From assembly GCA_965217125.1 (NCBI GenBank), contig OZ244244.1, positions 1 to 64,000 of the forward strand: a stretch of DNA of 64,000 nt, written 5' to 3'. The number at the start of each line of letters is the position of its first letter. Positions within the stretch are counted from its first letter, which is position 1. Below, piece by piece: positions 54,813 through 62,271 of the stretch. Origin of the DNA: JAAOIF01 sp965217125 (GTDB lineage: Bacteria > Pseudomonadota > Gammaproteobacteria > PS1 > Pseudothioglobaceae). The position numbers were made by a program, and so were the translations under genes. Below the pieces are notes generated by a model. The model made no database searches and had not been told where the DNA came from. It was given only the letters and a program-made list of their open reading frames with translations.

Positions 54813-54855
54813 ATTATACCGCCAGCCAATTTTGTTGTGTATTGTATTTTACAAT
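54813..54855 (-). promoter_or_regulatory. Candidate sat promoter and adjacent palindromic operator
   Basis: On the minus strand a perfect TATAAT lies at 54818-54813, with TACACA (4 of 6 to consensus) 17 bp upstream. Directly abutting the -35 is the palindrome ATTGTA-TTT-TACAAT (54841-54855), a plausible regulator site for the sulfur operon. Confidence 0.5.
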
Positions 54856-54953
54856 AACATTGTTTTTTGCTCTTGATTTTGCTCTTGCTCTGCTTTTTCT
54901 ACCAATACCAACAAATCTAATGTCACCCCAATCCTCAATGCGATAATGTGCAA

Positions 54954-55070
54954 AAATCGCCGTCCAGGCGATAGGGCGAAGCCCGATTTTGGTAAACTCT
55001 TAGGGGTGGGGGCTTGGGGGAGGGCGTCGGGATGTTCCTTTGGAGTAAAATCTACCACGCCCTCCCCCAA
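54954..55070. repeat. GC-rich multi-hairpin block
   Basis: Small hairpins ATCGCC-N5-GGCGAT (54956-54972 region) and GGGC-GAA-GCCC, enclosed by AAAATCG and CGATTTT, are followed by a perfect 14-bp inverted repeat: TTGGGGGAGGGCGT (55014-55027) with ACGCCCTCCCCCAA (55057-55070). The block is much richer in GC than its surroundings and resembles a non-coding, perhaps multicopy, element. Confidence 0.7.
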
Positions 55071-55167
55071 ACAGACGATATAATACAAAAGATACACAAA
55101 CAGTGTAATGGTTCAGTAAACTTAGACACAAAGATAGCCTTATAATACAAAACATAAGGAGGTCAAA

Positions 55168-55494
55168 ATGACACAAATAATAAAACCAAAAAAAGAACGT
55201 TCTGTTTTCACAATTGAACAAAAACTAGACTATGCTAAACTCATGGTGCATGAGAATTACACCAACAAACAAGTAATGATAATCTCTGGTGCTTGCACAT
55301 CTGCTATTACTCGTTGGAAGAGGCAATATCTGGCAGAGATAAACGGACAAACACCTGAATCAAGTAAAGCGATGACACCTGAGCAACAAGAAATCCAATT
55401 GCTTAAAAAGAAGTTATGGCGTGCACAAAGGGATAATGAAATCCTAAAAAAAGCAACAGCCTTGTTCGCAACGGTCAATCAAGACACACTATGA
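55168..55494 (+). CDS. IS3-family transposase OrfA
   Basis: 108 residues: helix-turn-helix (FTIEQKLDYAKLMVHENYT) and a C-terminal leucine-zipper helix (QEIQLLKKKLWRAQRDNEIL). Strong AAGGAGG ribosome site. Near its end the run A7-G at 55446-55453 is a typical -1 slippery site; the -1 frame is open from there into OrfB, so an OrfAB fusion can be made. Confidence 0.95.
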   Translation: MTQIIKPKKERSVFTIEQKLDYAKLMVHENYTNKQVMIISGACTSAITRWKRQYLAEINGQTPESSKAMTPEQQEIQLLKKKLWRAQRDNEILKKATALFATVNQDTL

Positions 55495-56348
55495 TTACCC
55501 AAATGAACAAGGCTTGCAAACCATACCACACCAAGGAATTGTGTCAATTATTGAAGCTTCCTCGTAGCAGTTATTATTATCAAATCAAAGACAAACCAGT
55601 CAATGACAACACTAATGCTATGATTAAATTTATCAAACAAACCGCCATTGAAGTTAAGCATACCTATGGCAAACGCAGGATGCAAGTAGCATTAAAAAAC
55701 AAAGGCTGGACGATTGGTGTTTACCAAACTGCCACCTTAATGAAAAAAGCCAATGTAGTTGCCATACGCCCTAAAAAACGACATTATTACCCCAATGCTG
55801 GCATTGTTCATAAAAAGGCAGAAAACCTATTGAACCGCGAGTTTAAGCAGCCATCAATCAACACGCACTGGGTGGGTGATATAACCTATATAAAGACCCA
55901 CCAAGGTTGGAGTTATCTTGCCAGTGTAGTGGATTTGAGCTCAAAGCAAGTGGTTGGCTGGGCGTTGTCTAAACAGCCTAATGCACAGTTAGCAAAGGAT
56001 GCACTGATTAATGCTATTTACAGACATCAGCCTAATACCCATCAATTGATGTTCCATTCAGATCAAGGGGTACAATACTGTGCAAACATGTTTGCACAGT
56101 ATTGTAAAAGCAGAAGTATTACTCAAAGCATGAGCAGACGAGGTAACTGTTGGGATAATGCTGTAATGGAGCGATTTTTTAGAAGTTTAAAGACTGAACG
56201 ATTAAACTACCAAAGCTTTAGCAATCATCAAGAAGTAGTGGAAAATGTGGAGAGTTATATTTACTTTTATAACTACAAAAGGATTCATTCAGCCATTGGG
56301 TATAAAACCCCTGCGGAAAAGATGGCTGAGTTGAAAAAAGTGGCTTGA
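55491..56348 (+). CDS. IS3-family transposase OrfB (DDE catalytic part)
   Basis: 285 residues, overlapping orfA by 4 bp. HTH_21 region near the start, then the rve integrase core with catalytic D in WVGDITYIKT, D in FHSDQGVQY and E in AVMERFFRSLKTE. YKRIHSAIGYKTPAE closes the domain. Confidence 0.96.
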   Translation: MITQMNKACKPYHTKELCQLLKLPRSSYYYQIKDKPVNDNTNAMIKFIKQTAIEVKHTYGKRRMQVALKNKGWTIGVYQTATLMKKANVVAIRPKKRHYYPNAGIVHKKAENLLNREFKQPSINTHWVGDITYIKTHQGWSYLASVVDLSSKQVVGWALSKQPNAQLAKDALINAIYRHQPNTHQLMFHSDQGVQYCANMFAQYCKSRSITQSMSRRGNCWDNAVMERFFRSLKTERLNYQSFSNHQEVVENVESYIYFYNYKRIHSAIGYKTPAEKMAELKKVA

Positions 56349-56419
56349 AATGTGTCTAAGGTAATTGAACCATTACACAGTTCTAATAGCACCGCTCTTG
56401 CTCTTGCTCTACTCTGTCT

Positions 56420-56447
56420 TCTGCCCTCTGCCCTCTGCCCTCTGCTC
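56420..56447 (+). repeat. Heptamer tandem repeat TCTGCCC
   Basis: Three perfect TCTGCCC copies and one TCTGCTC, preceded by CTCTTG repeats (56395-56410). It lies just beyond the insertion sequence and 27 bp from the yhdP stop. CTCTTG-type repeats also stand at 54871-54893 on the other side of the element. Confidence 0.85.
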
Positions 56448-56474
56448 ATTAGATTTGTTTGTGAATTTTTGTTC

Positions 56475-58919
56475 TTATTTAATATCAGGATCCTGCCAAG
56501 GGCCGGTAATTTTGTATTCAAATTCAGCTACGCTATCAACAACAGAGTCCATCACTTTGCCGTCAAATAGTAACTTATCAGCCATCCAAACTCCAAGCCC
56601 TGTCAAACCACCGCCTGCTAAATAGGCGGCAATAGGCACCGAATTACTAATCGCAGGGCGCACTGTTGCTAACAAATTATACTGTTGATTAACAATATTA
56701 CTATTGCCAGTTAAACGAATGGTTGAAGAGGTGGCATTTAATTGAAAATTGTCAATTTTTGCCAAAGAATCGCCAAAATAAACGCTGCTCTGAATATCAT
56801 CATAAGCAAAACCCTTATCGGTTAAATCATTTATTTTCAGCTTTAAACGCCGCGCGATTGATTGAATATTAAGCAATGACAATAATCTACCAATATTATG
56901 GTCTTGGTTAGTAAATACGCCCTCTTTAACATTCATCGATGCGTGGCCACTAAGGTCTTGAAAATTCATATTCCAAGGCGCGCACTGACAAAACAAACGC
57001 AGGTCAAAGTCAAACTTGCCGCCCTTAACTTGCTCTTTAACATTCATTTTTTCTAAAAAATCAGACAACTTATCACCCTTAGCCTGAGCCAATAATGTGG
57101 TGATGCCGTCTAACCAATTGCCATTAAAAACCAGATTGTTTTGATTAACGCCAACCCCATCAAATTCTAAATTGTTAATATTCAATATATGTTGCTCAGA
57201 CATAAGCTCAACTGTAAAATCTGGCAACTGATAATCATCAATATAAACCCCGTTTGATTTTAAGTGCATATTAGGAAAATCATCCGGGACCAGCTGCCAA
57301 TCGCCTTTTATCTGCTCTAATTTTGCCACCCTAAGCCCTGCCAAAGTTATGTTAGGCACGCTGTTGTCGCTTAGCACAATATTTATATCGGTTGTCAATG
57401 CCTCAGAATCAACCCTTGCATGCCATAATTGCGCTGTTTGTTGGCTGATATAAACACTTAGCTGATTTTGTTGATTAAGCAATTCGACAGCAAATAGCGC
57501 CTGTTTTTCAGTTGTTTTATCGCTTGGATTAATGCGAATATTAAATGGCGTGCCGCGAATATTGCCAACCCCATTTGTGGTAATTTGATTGTTGTGGAAG
57601 CCTACTGTGGAATTTAGATTTTCAACTGCAATAACCCCCTCTAAAACCGTTAATCGACTATCTATTAGTTTTAAATCAACATCAATAATTGGCTGCCTTT
57701 TATCCAAAGGAATAATCAGATCCATATAGCCAACGGCTTGCCCAGATAGGGTAAATTGTTGCAATATCGGGGTGGTTACGCTACTCAGCGGCGTGGTTGT
57801 TAAAAACTCAATCAATGCCTCACTTTGAGTGCTTACTTTGCCACTCACTTGAAGATCTAGGATATCTTTGCTCATATCCAACATTTCTACACGAATATTT
57901 TGCAAAGGCATTTTATTAAGCACAGTGCTATTGACTTGAACAATAAGGTGCGTGTCATTGACACTAACATCCGCATCTAAATTTTTTAAGTGCTGCCACT
58001 GCTCATCAAATAACAACTCTGCATTGCTGACATGAGCGCTAAAACTGACCGATGGCGGCGTTTGCTCTGACATATTTTGTTTAATATTGATATTAATATT
58101 ATCCAACTGCCCAGATTTGAATGCTTGATTAAGCCAATCATCGAGCTCCTTGCCGACCAGTTCTACGGGTAAATACTGCGCTACATTAAGCAGCTCCATT
58201 TGCTTGGAAACGCCCTTAAATTCAAGGAAATCTTGCGCTTGCTCGCTGTATAATTTGAGGGTTGAGGCCAGATTAAAATCATCGCCTTGCAAGTTTATCG
58301 GCAATGTAAACATATCTTTATGCCCTAACTGCGCTAATGCAAAAGTAGCACTTATATCAAATATTTTATTGCCGAGCATTTGTTGTTCTATGTCTAATTG
58401 TAACTGCTGAGTATCAACGGTTAATACTAACGGCATTAACTCAAAATTGTAGTCGCCTACAAACACTGTTTTATCAACACTGACAGATTTAAAAAGCATC
58501 AATACCTCTAACACTTCGGGCCTGGCAAAAGCTTTAATATCAGCTACACTAAAACTGTTAGAATCAGAATAAATGCTCAGTTTGTCAATCTCAATCTCAA
58601 TTTTGTTAGGATGGTAAATATCATCAAACAGATTAAGCCAAGCTATTTGCCATTGTAAATTTTTAACACTAATTAAGGGTTGTTGATTTTGCGTTGCAGC
58701 AATATCAATATCATGCACCCTCAAAGACATATTGCCCTGTTTAAAATTAAAGGTGATTTTTGACAGTTGTATATCTAAGCCGCTCAGAGCTGATAATTGC
58801 TGTTGAATCGGTGCTTTTAAAAATACTGGAAAAGCTACAAAAAAGCCAACCACAAGCACAATTAGTATTGCCAAAATGGCACTAATCCAAGTACTTATTT
58901 TTAGTATTTTTTTTAGCAT
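56475..58919 (-). CDS. YhdP/AsmA-family bridge protein (short form)
   Basis: 814 residues against about 1270 for E. coli YhdP. One N-terminal membrane helix (TWISAILAILIVLVVGFFVAF), then a long beta-rich periplasmic body of the DUF3971 type, and the characteristic C-terminal region with HNIGRLLSLLNIQSIARRL, GFAYDDIQSSV and AAYLAGGGLTGLGVWMADKL. Known relatives form hydrophobic-groove bridges that move phospholipid to the outer membrane. A central repeat section seems to be missing. The start overlaps the asparaginase-like gene by 7 bp. Confidence 0.88.
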   Translation of the reverse strand: MLKKILKISTWISAILAILIVLVVGFFVAFPVFLKAPIQQQLSALSGLDIQLSKITFNFKQGNMSLRVHDIDIAATQNQQPLISVKNLQWQIAWLNLFDDIYHPNKIEIEIDKLSIYSDSNSFSVADIKAFARPEVLEVLMLFKSVSVDKTVFVGDYNFELMPLVLTVDTQQLQLDIEQQMLGNKIFDISATFALAQLGHKDMFTLPINLQGDDFNLASTLKLYSEQAQDFLEFKGVSKQMELLNVAQYLPVELVGKELDDWLNQAFKSGQLDNININIKQNMSEQTPPSVSFSAHVSNAELLFDEQWQHLKNLDADVSVNDTHLIVQVNSTVLNKMPLQNIRVEMLDMSKDILDLQVSGKVSTQSEALIEFLTTTPLSSVTTPILQQFTLSGQAVGYMDLIIPLDKRQPIIDVDLKLIDSRLTVLEGVIAVENLNSTVGFHNNQITTNGVGNIRGTPFNIRINPSDKTTEKQALFAVELLNQQNQLSVYISQQTAQLWHARVDSEALTTDINIVLSDNSVPNITLAGLRVAKLEQIKGDWQLVPDDFPNMHLKSNGVYIDDYQLPDFTVELMSEQHILNINNLEFDGVGVNQNNLVFNGNWLDGITTLLAQAKGDKLSDFLEKMNVKEQVKGGKFDFDLRLFCQCAPWNMNFQDLSGHASMNVKEGVFTNQDHNIGRLLSLLNIQSIARRLKLKINDLTDKGFAYDDIQSSVYFGDSLAKIDNFQLNATSSTIRLTGNSNIVNQQYNLLATVRPAISNSVPIAAYLAGGGLTGLGVWMADKLLFDGKVMDSVVDSVAEFEYKITGPWQDPDIK

Positions 58920-59413
58920 AACTTGTGTGGCAATAATGGCTGAAAAATGCCAAGCTGTTTATTTTTCTCGACATTCTCAGCCTTAAAAACTTGCCCGTTC
59001 ATGGCAATATAAACACCGTTTTTTTTAACTTGCAGTGCACTAAGTGCCGCACCTAAATTAAGCAAGGCATCAGAATTATTCATCGAATAAGGCACCATAG
59101 CGCCGAATAAAACAATGGTTTTGTGTTTGATATTTTCAGCCAATAGTTTAGCAGTTTTAACCATGCTATCAGTGCCGTGAGTAATTAAAATCCTATCTTG
59201 ATTGCAAGTTAAACATTTTGATAAAATCAATTCTCTATCAGCATTTGTCATATCTAAACTATCTTTTAAAAATAACTGTGCAGATGAGAGCTGTAATTTA
59301 ACCCGCCCTCGTTCTAACATTTGCGGTAAATGAGAGCTGCTAAATTCTAACTCGCCACTCAGCGGATTATAGATTTTGTCAATCGTGCCACCAGTAATTA
59401 GTAATTTAATCAT
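58913..59413 (-). CDS. Asparaginase-like protein, N-terminal domain only
   Basis: 166 residues, about half of a normal type I/II asparaginase. LLITGGTIDKIYN carries the first catalytic Thr, and LITHGTDSM the second Thr-Asp pair; the C-terminal domain of classical enzymes is absent, yet the frame closes neatly (FQPLLPHKLC). Short forms of this kind are known as asparaginase-domain proteins, so this is probably a natural short form and not a truncation. Role unknown. Confidence 0.85.
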   Translation of the reverse strand: MIKLLITGGTIDKIYNPLSGELEFSSSHLPQMLERGRVKLQLSSAQLFLKDSLDMTNADRELILSKCLTCNQDRILITHGTDSMVKTAKLLAENIKHKTIVLFGAMVPYSMNNSDALLNLGAALSALQVKKNGVYIAMNGQVFKAENVEKNKQLGIFQPLLPHKLC

Positions 59414-59418
59414 AATAG

Positions 59419-59985
59419 TTAGAATGATACTTTATCAAAGTATTTAGAATACAATAAATCATACGGAGTAACAAAATACCCACCATCTTTATCAATATCT
59501 AAATCATAGCCTAAATCTTTGGCAGTTTTCCAATATAAATACCAAATATATTGTGAGCAATAAAACCCACTATTGCTGGTTTTTTCAACGATTTTATATT
59601 GTTTGCGCTTAGTTTTAGATAGATTTTCCAAAAAAGCATTTTTAAAATTATGATTAAATTCCTTGTATCTCAATGCTATAAATTTTTGTTTTTGGCTAAG
59701 CCAATAAATTACATCTGTTTCATAATACCCAGTGCATAACTTTGGATACTCGCCAACTTTATGTTTGCTAACCATTACCGCAGAATGCCCAAACCAAGAG
59801 ATTGGTTTACTCCAATCTTTATTGGTAATGATAATATCGCCAATTTTTAATTTTTTACTAAGCTGATAAAGTTGAGTTTCGGCATTCCAAGTATTAAATT
59901 TTGCTGTGTTAGAAACAGAACAACCGCCAAGAAAGGCGGTTGTTATCAGTAATAATGATAGTAATCTAATATTGCCTATTGTCAT
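59419..59985 (-). CDS. YiiX-like NlpC/P60 lipoprotein
   Basis: 188 residues. Lipobox FLGGCSVS (Cys near 22). Permuted papain-like (YiiX/YebB type) domain: GDIIITNKDW, the catalytic His in WFGHSAVMV, and Cys in GFYCSQYIWYLY. Such proteins are presumed amidases or peptidases; here it should face the periplasm. It overlaps the next upstream lipoprotein gene by 4 bp. Confidence 0.82.
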   Translation of the reverse strand: MTIGNIRLLSLLLITTAFLGGCSVSNTAKFNTWNAETQLYQLSKKLKIGDIIITNKDWSKPISWFGHSAVMVSKHKVGEYPKLCTGYYETDVIYWLSQKQKFIALRYKEFNHNFKNAFLENLSKTKRKQYKIVEKTSNSGFYCSQYIWYLYWKTAKDLGYDLDIDKDGGYFVTPYDLLYSKYFDKVSF

Positions 59986-60332
59986 TCATTTGCCTTACAT
60001 TTTTTCTTAATTTGTGCAGTTTCAATAGCCTCAACCCTGCCTTTCCATTTTGCAACATCAGCTTCGCTATCACCAGCAAACGCTGAAGGTGGTATTAAAA
60101 CCAAAAAAACTCCGCCTGCATCCACATTAGCGGCAGTATTTTGCTTGCCAGAATAAAGCGCAAGCTTAGACCTTGCACTTTCCATTGTTGAAATTAATTG
60201 CTTACAATCTAAATCCATATATCTTTCATGTGAAGTATATGAGGCAGCAATACTTTCTGGTCTATTCGCACAACTTGATATTAAAACAACAGCAAAAATA
60301 CTTAATAAAACAACTCTTATAGATACAAACAT
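59982..60332 (-). CDS. Small lipoprotein
   Basis: 116 residues. Signal peptide with lipobox LISSC (Cys 21), then CANRPESIAASYTSHERYM and LDCKQLISTMESARSK, and a Gly/Ala-rich turn VDAGGVFLVLIPPSAFAGDSEADVAKWKG in short motif LIPPSAFAGD that is seen in other small bacterial lipoproteins. Function unknown. ATGA coupling with the YiiX-like gene suggests the two act together at the outer membrane. Confidence 0.78.
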   Translation of the reverse strand: MFVSIRVVLLSIFAVVLISSCANRPESIAASYTSHERYMDLDCKQLISTMESARSKLALYSGKQNTAANVDAGGVFLVLIPPSAFAGDSEADVAKWKGRVEAIETAQIKKKCKANE

Positions 60333-60372
60333 AACTTACTCCTTTTTTGTTAGAAATTATATTATACAATAA

Positions 60373-61011
60373 TTAAACCCTAGGTCCAAAAATATCAGTG
60401 CCAATACGCACAAAAGTTGCGCCATTTTCAATTGCTAATTCGAGGTCATTACTCATGCCCATTGATAAAGTGTCTAAATTTGGGTATTTTGCAATGATTT
60501 TAGCCATTTTCTGAAAGCTACTTTCTGAGTTTTTAGGATTAGGAATGCACATAAAACCTCTTAAAATAATATTTTTAAAATCCTTAAATTCATCAATCAG
60601 CGCATCAATTTCACTAAGCAATACGCCAGACTTGCTGGGCTGATTATCAATATTCACCTGTAGCAGCACATTTAACTTTGCTTGCCGCTGAGGTCTTTGC
60701 TGGTTTAAGCGTTTTGCAATTTTAACCCTATCAACACTATGCACCCAATCAAAATTCTGAGCAATTTTAGCAGTTTTATTTGATTGAATCGGCCCGATAA
60801 AATGCCAAATCAAATTTTGAGCTTTTAAAGCCTCAACTTTCTCTAAGGCTTCTTGCAGATAATTCTCACCAAAATGCTGCTGCCCTGCATCAATCGCTTG
60901 ATGCAATTCATCAATATTTCTAGTTTTACTAACCGCAATTAAAGTAACGGTTTGATGCTGATTAACAGCACTAATACGATTTTGAATTTTTGCTAAGTTT
61001 TGTGCAATCAT
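60373..61011 (-). CDS. yggS: YggS-family pyridoxal phosphate homeostasis protein
   Basis: PLP-binding protein of the alanine-racemase-like barrel fold. 212 residues. K-bearing strand TLIAVSKTRN, GENYLQEAL, WHFIGPIQSNKT, and the C-terminal SMGMSNDLELAIENGATFVRIGTDIFG are conserved. Its ATG overlaps the stop of the toxin relic (ATGA), so the decayed toxin-antitoxin unit and yggS seem translationally linked. Confidence 0.95.
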   Translation of the reverse strand: MIAQNLAKIQNRISAVNQHQTVTLIAVSKTRNIDELHQAIDAGQQHFGENYLQEALEKVEALKAQNLIWHFIGPIQSNKTAKIAQNFDWVHSVDRVKIAKRLNQQRPQRQAKLNVLLQVNIDNQPSKSGVLLSEIDALIDEFKDFKNIILRGFMCIPNPKNSESSFQKMAKIIAKYPNLDTLSMGMSNDLELAIENGATFVRIGTDIFGPRV

Positions 61012-61103
61012 TTAAATAAATCACTATGAGAGCCAATATCAATAAGCTTTATTTTTTTAAAACTTCGCTTAAAACTGTTAGCCCTAGCAAATGTATGCTT
61101 CAC
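61008..61103 (-). pseudogene. RelE/YafQ-like toxin relic (31 codons)
   Basis: GTG start overlapping the antitoxin stop, then VKHTFARANSFKRSFKKIK followed by LIDIGSHSDLFK and TGA. The first part resembles the start of RelE/YafQ toxins (F-x-R-S-x-K-K) and the second their ending (IGSHSDLF); about 55-60 residues between them are gone with the frame intact. Catalytic residues of the middle part are missing, so it should be inactive. Confidence 0.7.
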
Positions 61104-61360
61104 GAATTTAAATCTTTCATCATCTCTTCAACGCCAGAATAAGACACGGTTTCACCCTTATCAATTTGCTCAAATGCCGCTTGAAGTCTTGCAGTAGGCA
61201 CTTTAGTTTTAAAGGGAATGTCTTTTTCTATCACCAGCCTTTTAAAAAATAAATTGATTGCCTGTGAGGTGCTAATGCCAATTTCTTGCAAAATAACCTG
61301 AGCATCATTCTTCAAATTTTGGTCTATTCTTGCCCGAACTGTTGTTGTTAATGCCATCAC
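61100..61360 (-). CDS. RelB/DinJ-family antitoxin
   Basis: 86 residues. Ribbon-helix-helix N-terminus (TTTVRARIDQNLKNDAQVIL) with GISTSQAINLFFKRLV, typical of DinJ, and a C-terminal toxin-binding tail. The partner toxin downstream is reduced to a 31-codon relic. A second ATG (61357) directly follows the first; either may be used. Confidence 0.9.
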   Translation of the reverse strand: MMALTTTVRARIDQNLKNDAQVILQEIGISTSQAINLFFKRLVIEKDIPFKTKVPTARLQAAFEQIDKGETVSYSGVEEMMKDLNS

Positions 61361-61385
61361 TAAACGCCTTGTGTTAAAAATAATA

Positions 61386-61410
61386 ATTGTAGCACAAAAT
61401 AGGCTACAAT
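61386..61410 (-). promoter_or_regulatory. Palindromic operator at the RelB-type antitoxin promoter
   Basis: ATTGTAGC (61386-61393) and GCTACAAT (61403-61410) form a perfect 8-bp inverted repeat with a 9-bp spacer, 26 bp upstream of the antitoxin start. TACAAT inside it fits a minus-strand -10 box, as expected for autorepression by a RelB-like dimer. Confidence 0.65.
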
Positions 61411-61413
61411 ATT

Positions 61414-62271
61414 TTAAAAAATATCAGCCGCCTTAAATACTGGCCCATCAACACAAACGCGCTTCATCGCACTGCCGTTGTCGGTTTGAACTTCAACTGT
61501 GCAACCTGCACAGCCACCAACCGCGCAAGCCATATATTCCTCAAGCGACACTTGACAAGGTAGCTGATAGGCGACGGCTAACTTAGCCACCGCCTCAAGC
61601 ATTGGCTGCGGGCCACAAGCGTAAATCTCAACTTGGGCTAATTCTTCATTGCAAAGTGTGTCTAAATAAACGCGTGCCAAATCCGTTACATAGCCTTTAA
61701 ACACGCCTTCATAGCCTTGCAAACTCGCCAATCTGCAAGCGATGCCCCAACTTTCTAACAGCGGCATACTGTGCGAGGCGAGCGCACAAGGATTGCCAAT
61801 TTTGCTGAGTTGTGGTGTAAATGGAAAAGGCACTTCTGAGCCTAAAATCACCAAAGGGTCATGCTCAGAATACTGCATTTGCTGGGCAATGGCAATAATT
61901 GGTGGCATACCCACGCCGCCGCCAATCAACAAAGGCAGTTTTTTGTCGCTTAATTCAAATCCATTGCCAATCGGGCCAAGCACCGATAGCAGTTCGCCAA
62001 TTTTTCGCTCAGCGAGTTGTTTTGTGCCTTCGCCCACCACTTTATAAAGCAAATCAAAAGTTGCGTTTTCCACATCAACCGACATAACAGAAATCGGGCG
62101 GCGCATTAGCAGTGTGTCAGCAACGCTAAGATGCACAAATTGCCCCGGTTTAGTGGTCTGGGAAATTACTTTGGATGCCAAAGTCAATATGTATTGAGCG
62201 CCCGCAAATTGATGATGCGCCAGAATTTCACAATCAATAACTTGGATGCTATCGCGATTTTGATTAGGCAT
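61414..62271 (-). CDS. pyrK: Dihydroorotate dehydrogenase electron-transfer subunit-like (PyrK)
   Basis: 285 residues of the ferredoxin-reductase-like PyrK family. FAD motif MRRPISVMS, NAD motif GGGVGMPPIIAIAQQM, and the [2Fe-2S] cysteines in CAVGGCAGCTVEV with the distant RVCVDGPVF. In PyrD-B systems it passes electrons to NAD. No pyrD is adjacent here, so another oxidoreductase partner is possible. Overlaps argB by 8 bp. Confidence 0.85.
   Translation of the reverse strand: MPNQNRDSIQVIDCEILAHHQFAGAQYILTLASKVISQTTKPGQFVHLSVADTLLMRRPISVMSVDVENATFDLLYKVVGEGTKQLAERKIGELLSVLGPIGNGFELSDKKLPLLIGGGVGMPPIIAIAQQMQYSEHDPLVILGSEVPFPFTPQLSKIGNPCALASHSMPLLESWGIACRLASLQGYEGVFKGYVTDLARVYLDTLCNEELAQVEIYACGPQPMLEAVAKLAVAYQLPCQVSLEEYMACAVGGCAGCTVEVQTDNGSAMKRVCVDGPVFKAADIF

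Larger units (their letters stand above)
54788..55103. other. Upstream region of sat with a structured GC-rich block
   Basis: 316 bp up to the insertion element. Bases 54813-54855 hold the sat promoter and a palindrome; 54954-55070 hold several hairpins (both listed separately). An 82-codon minus-strand frame crosses this block but is explained by the repeat and has no recognisable domain. Confidence 0.6.
55104..56377 (+). mobile_element. Complete IS3-family insertion sequence
   Basis: About 1274 bp. The 27-bp terminal inverted repeats (55104-55130 and 56351-56377) match at 24 positions, start TGTAATGGTTCA and end in CA. A 3-bp direct repeat CAG flanks it (55101-55103 and 56378-56380), as expected for this family. 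Both transposase frames are intact, so it may be active or recently inserted. It lies between the ends of yhdP and the sat promoter region and breaks no gene. Confidence 0.95.

Noticed and set aside
54849..55097. 82-codon minus-strand frame upstream of sat
   Set aside because: Crosses the GC-rich hairpin block, has no ribosome site or domain; explained by the repeat.
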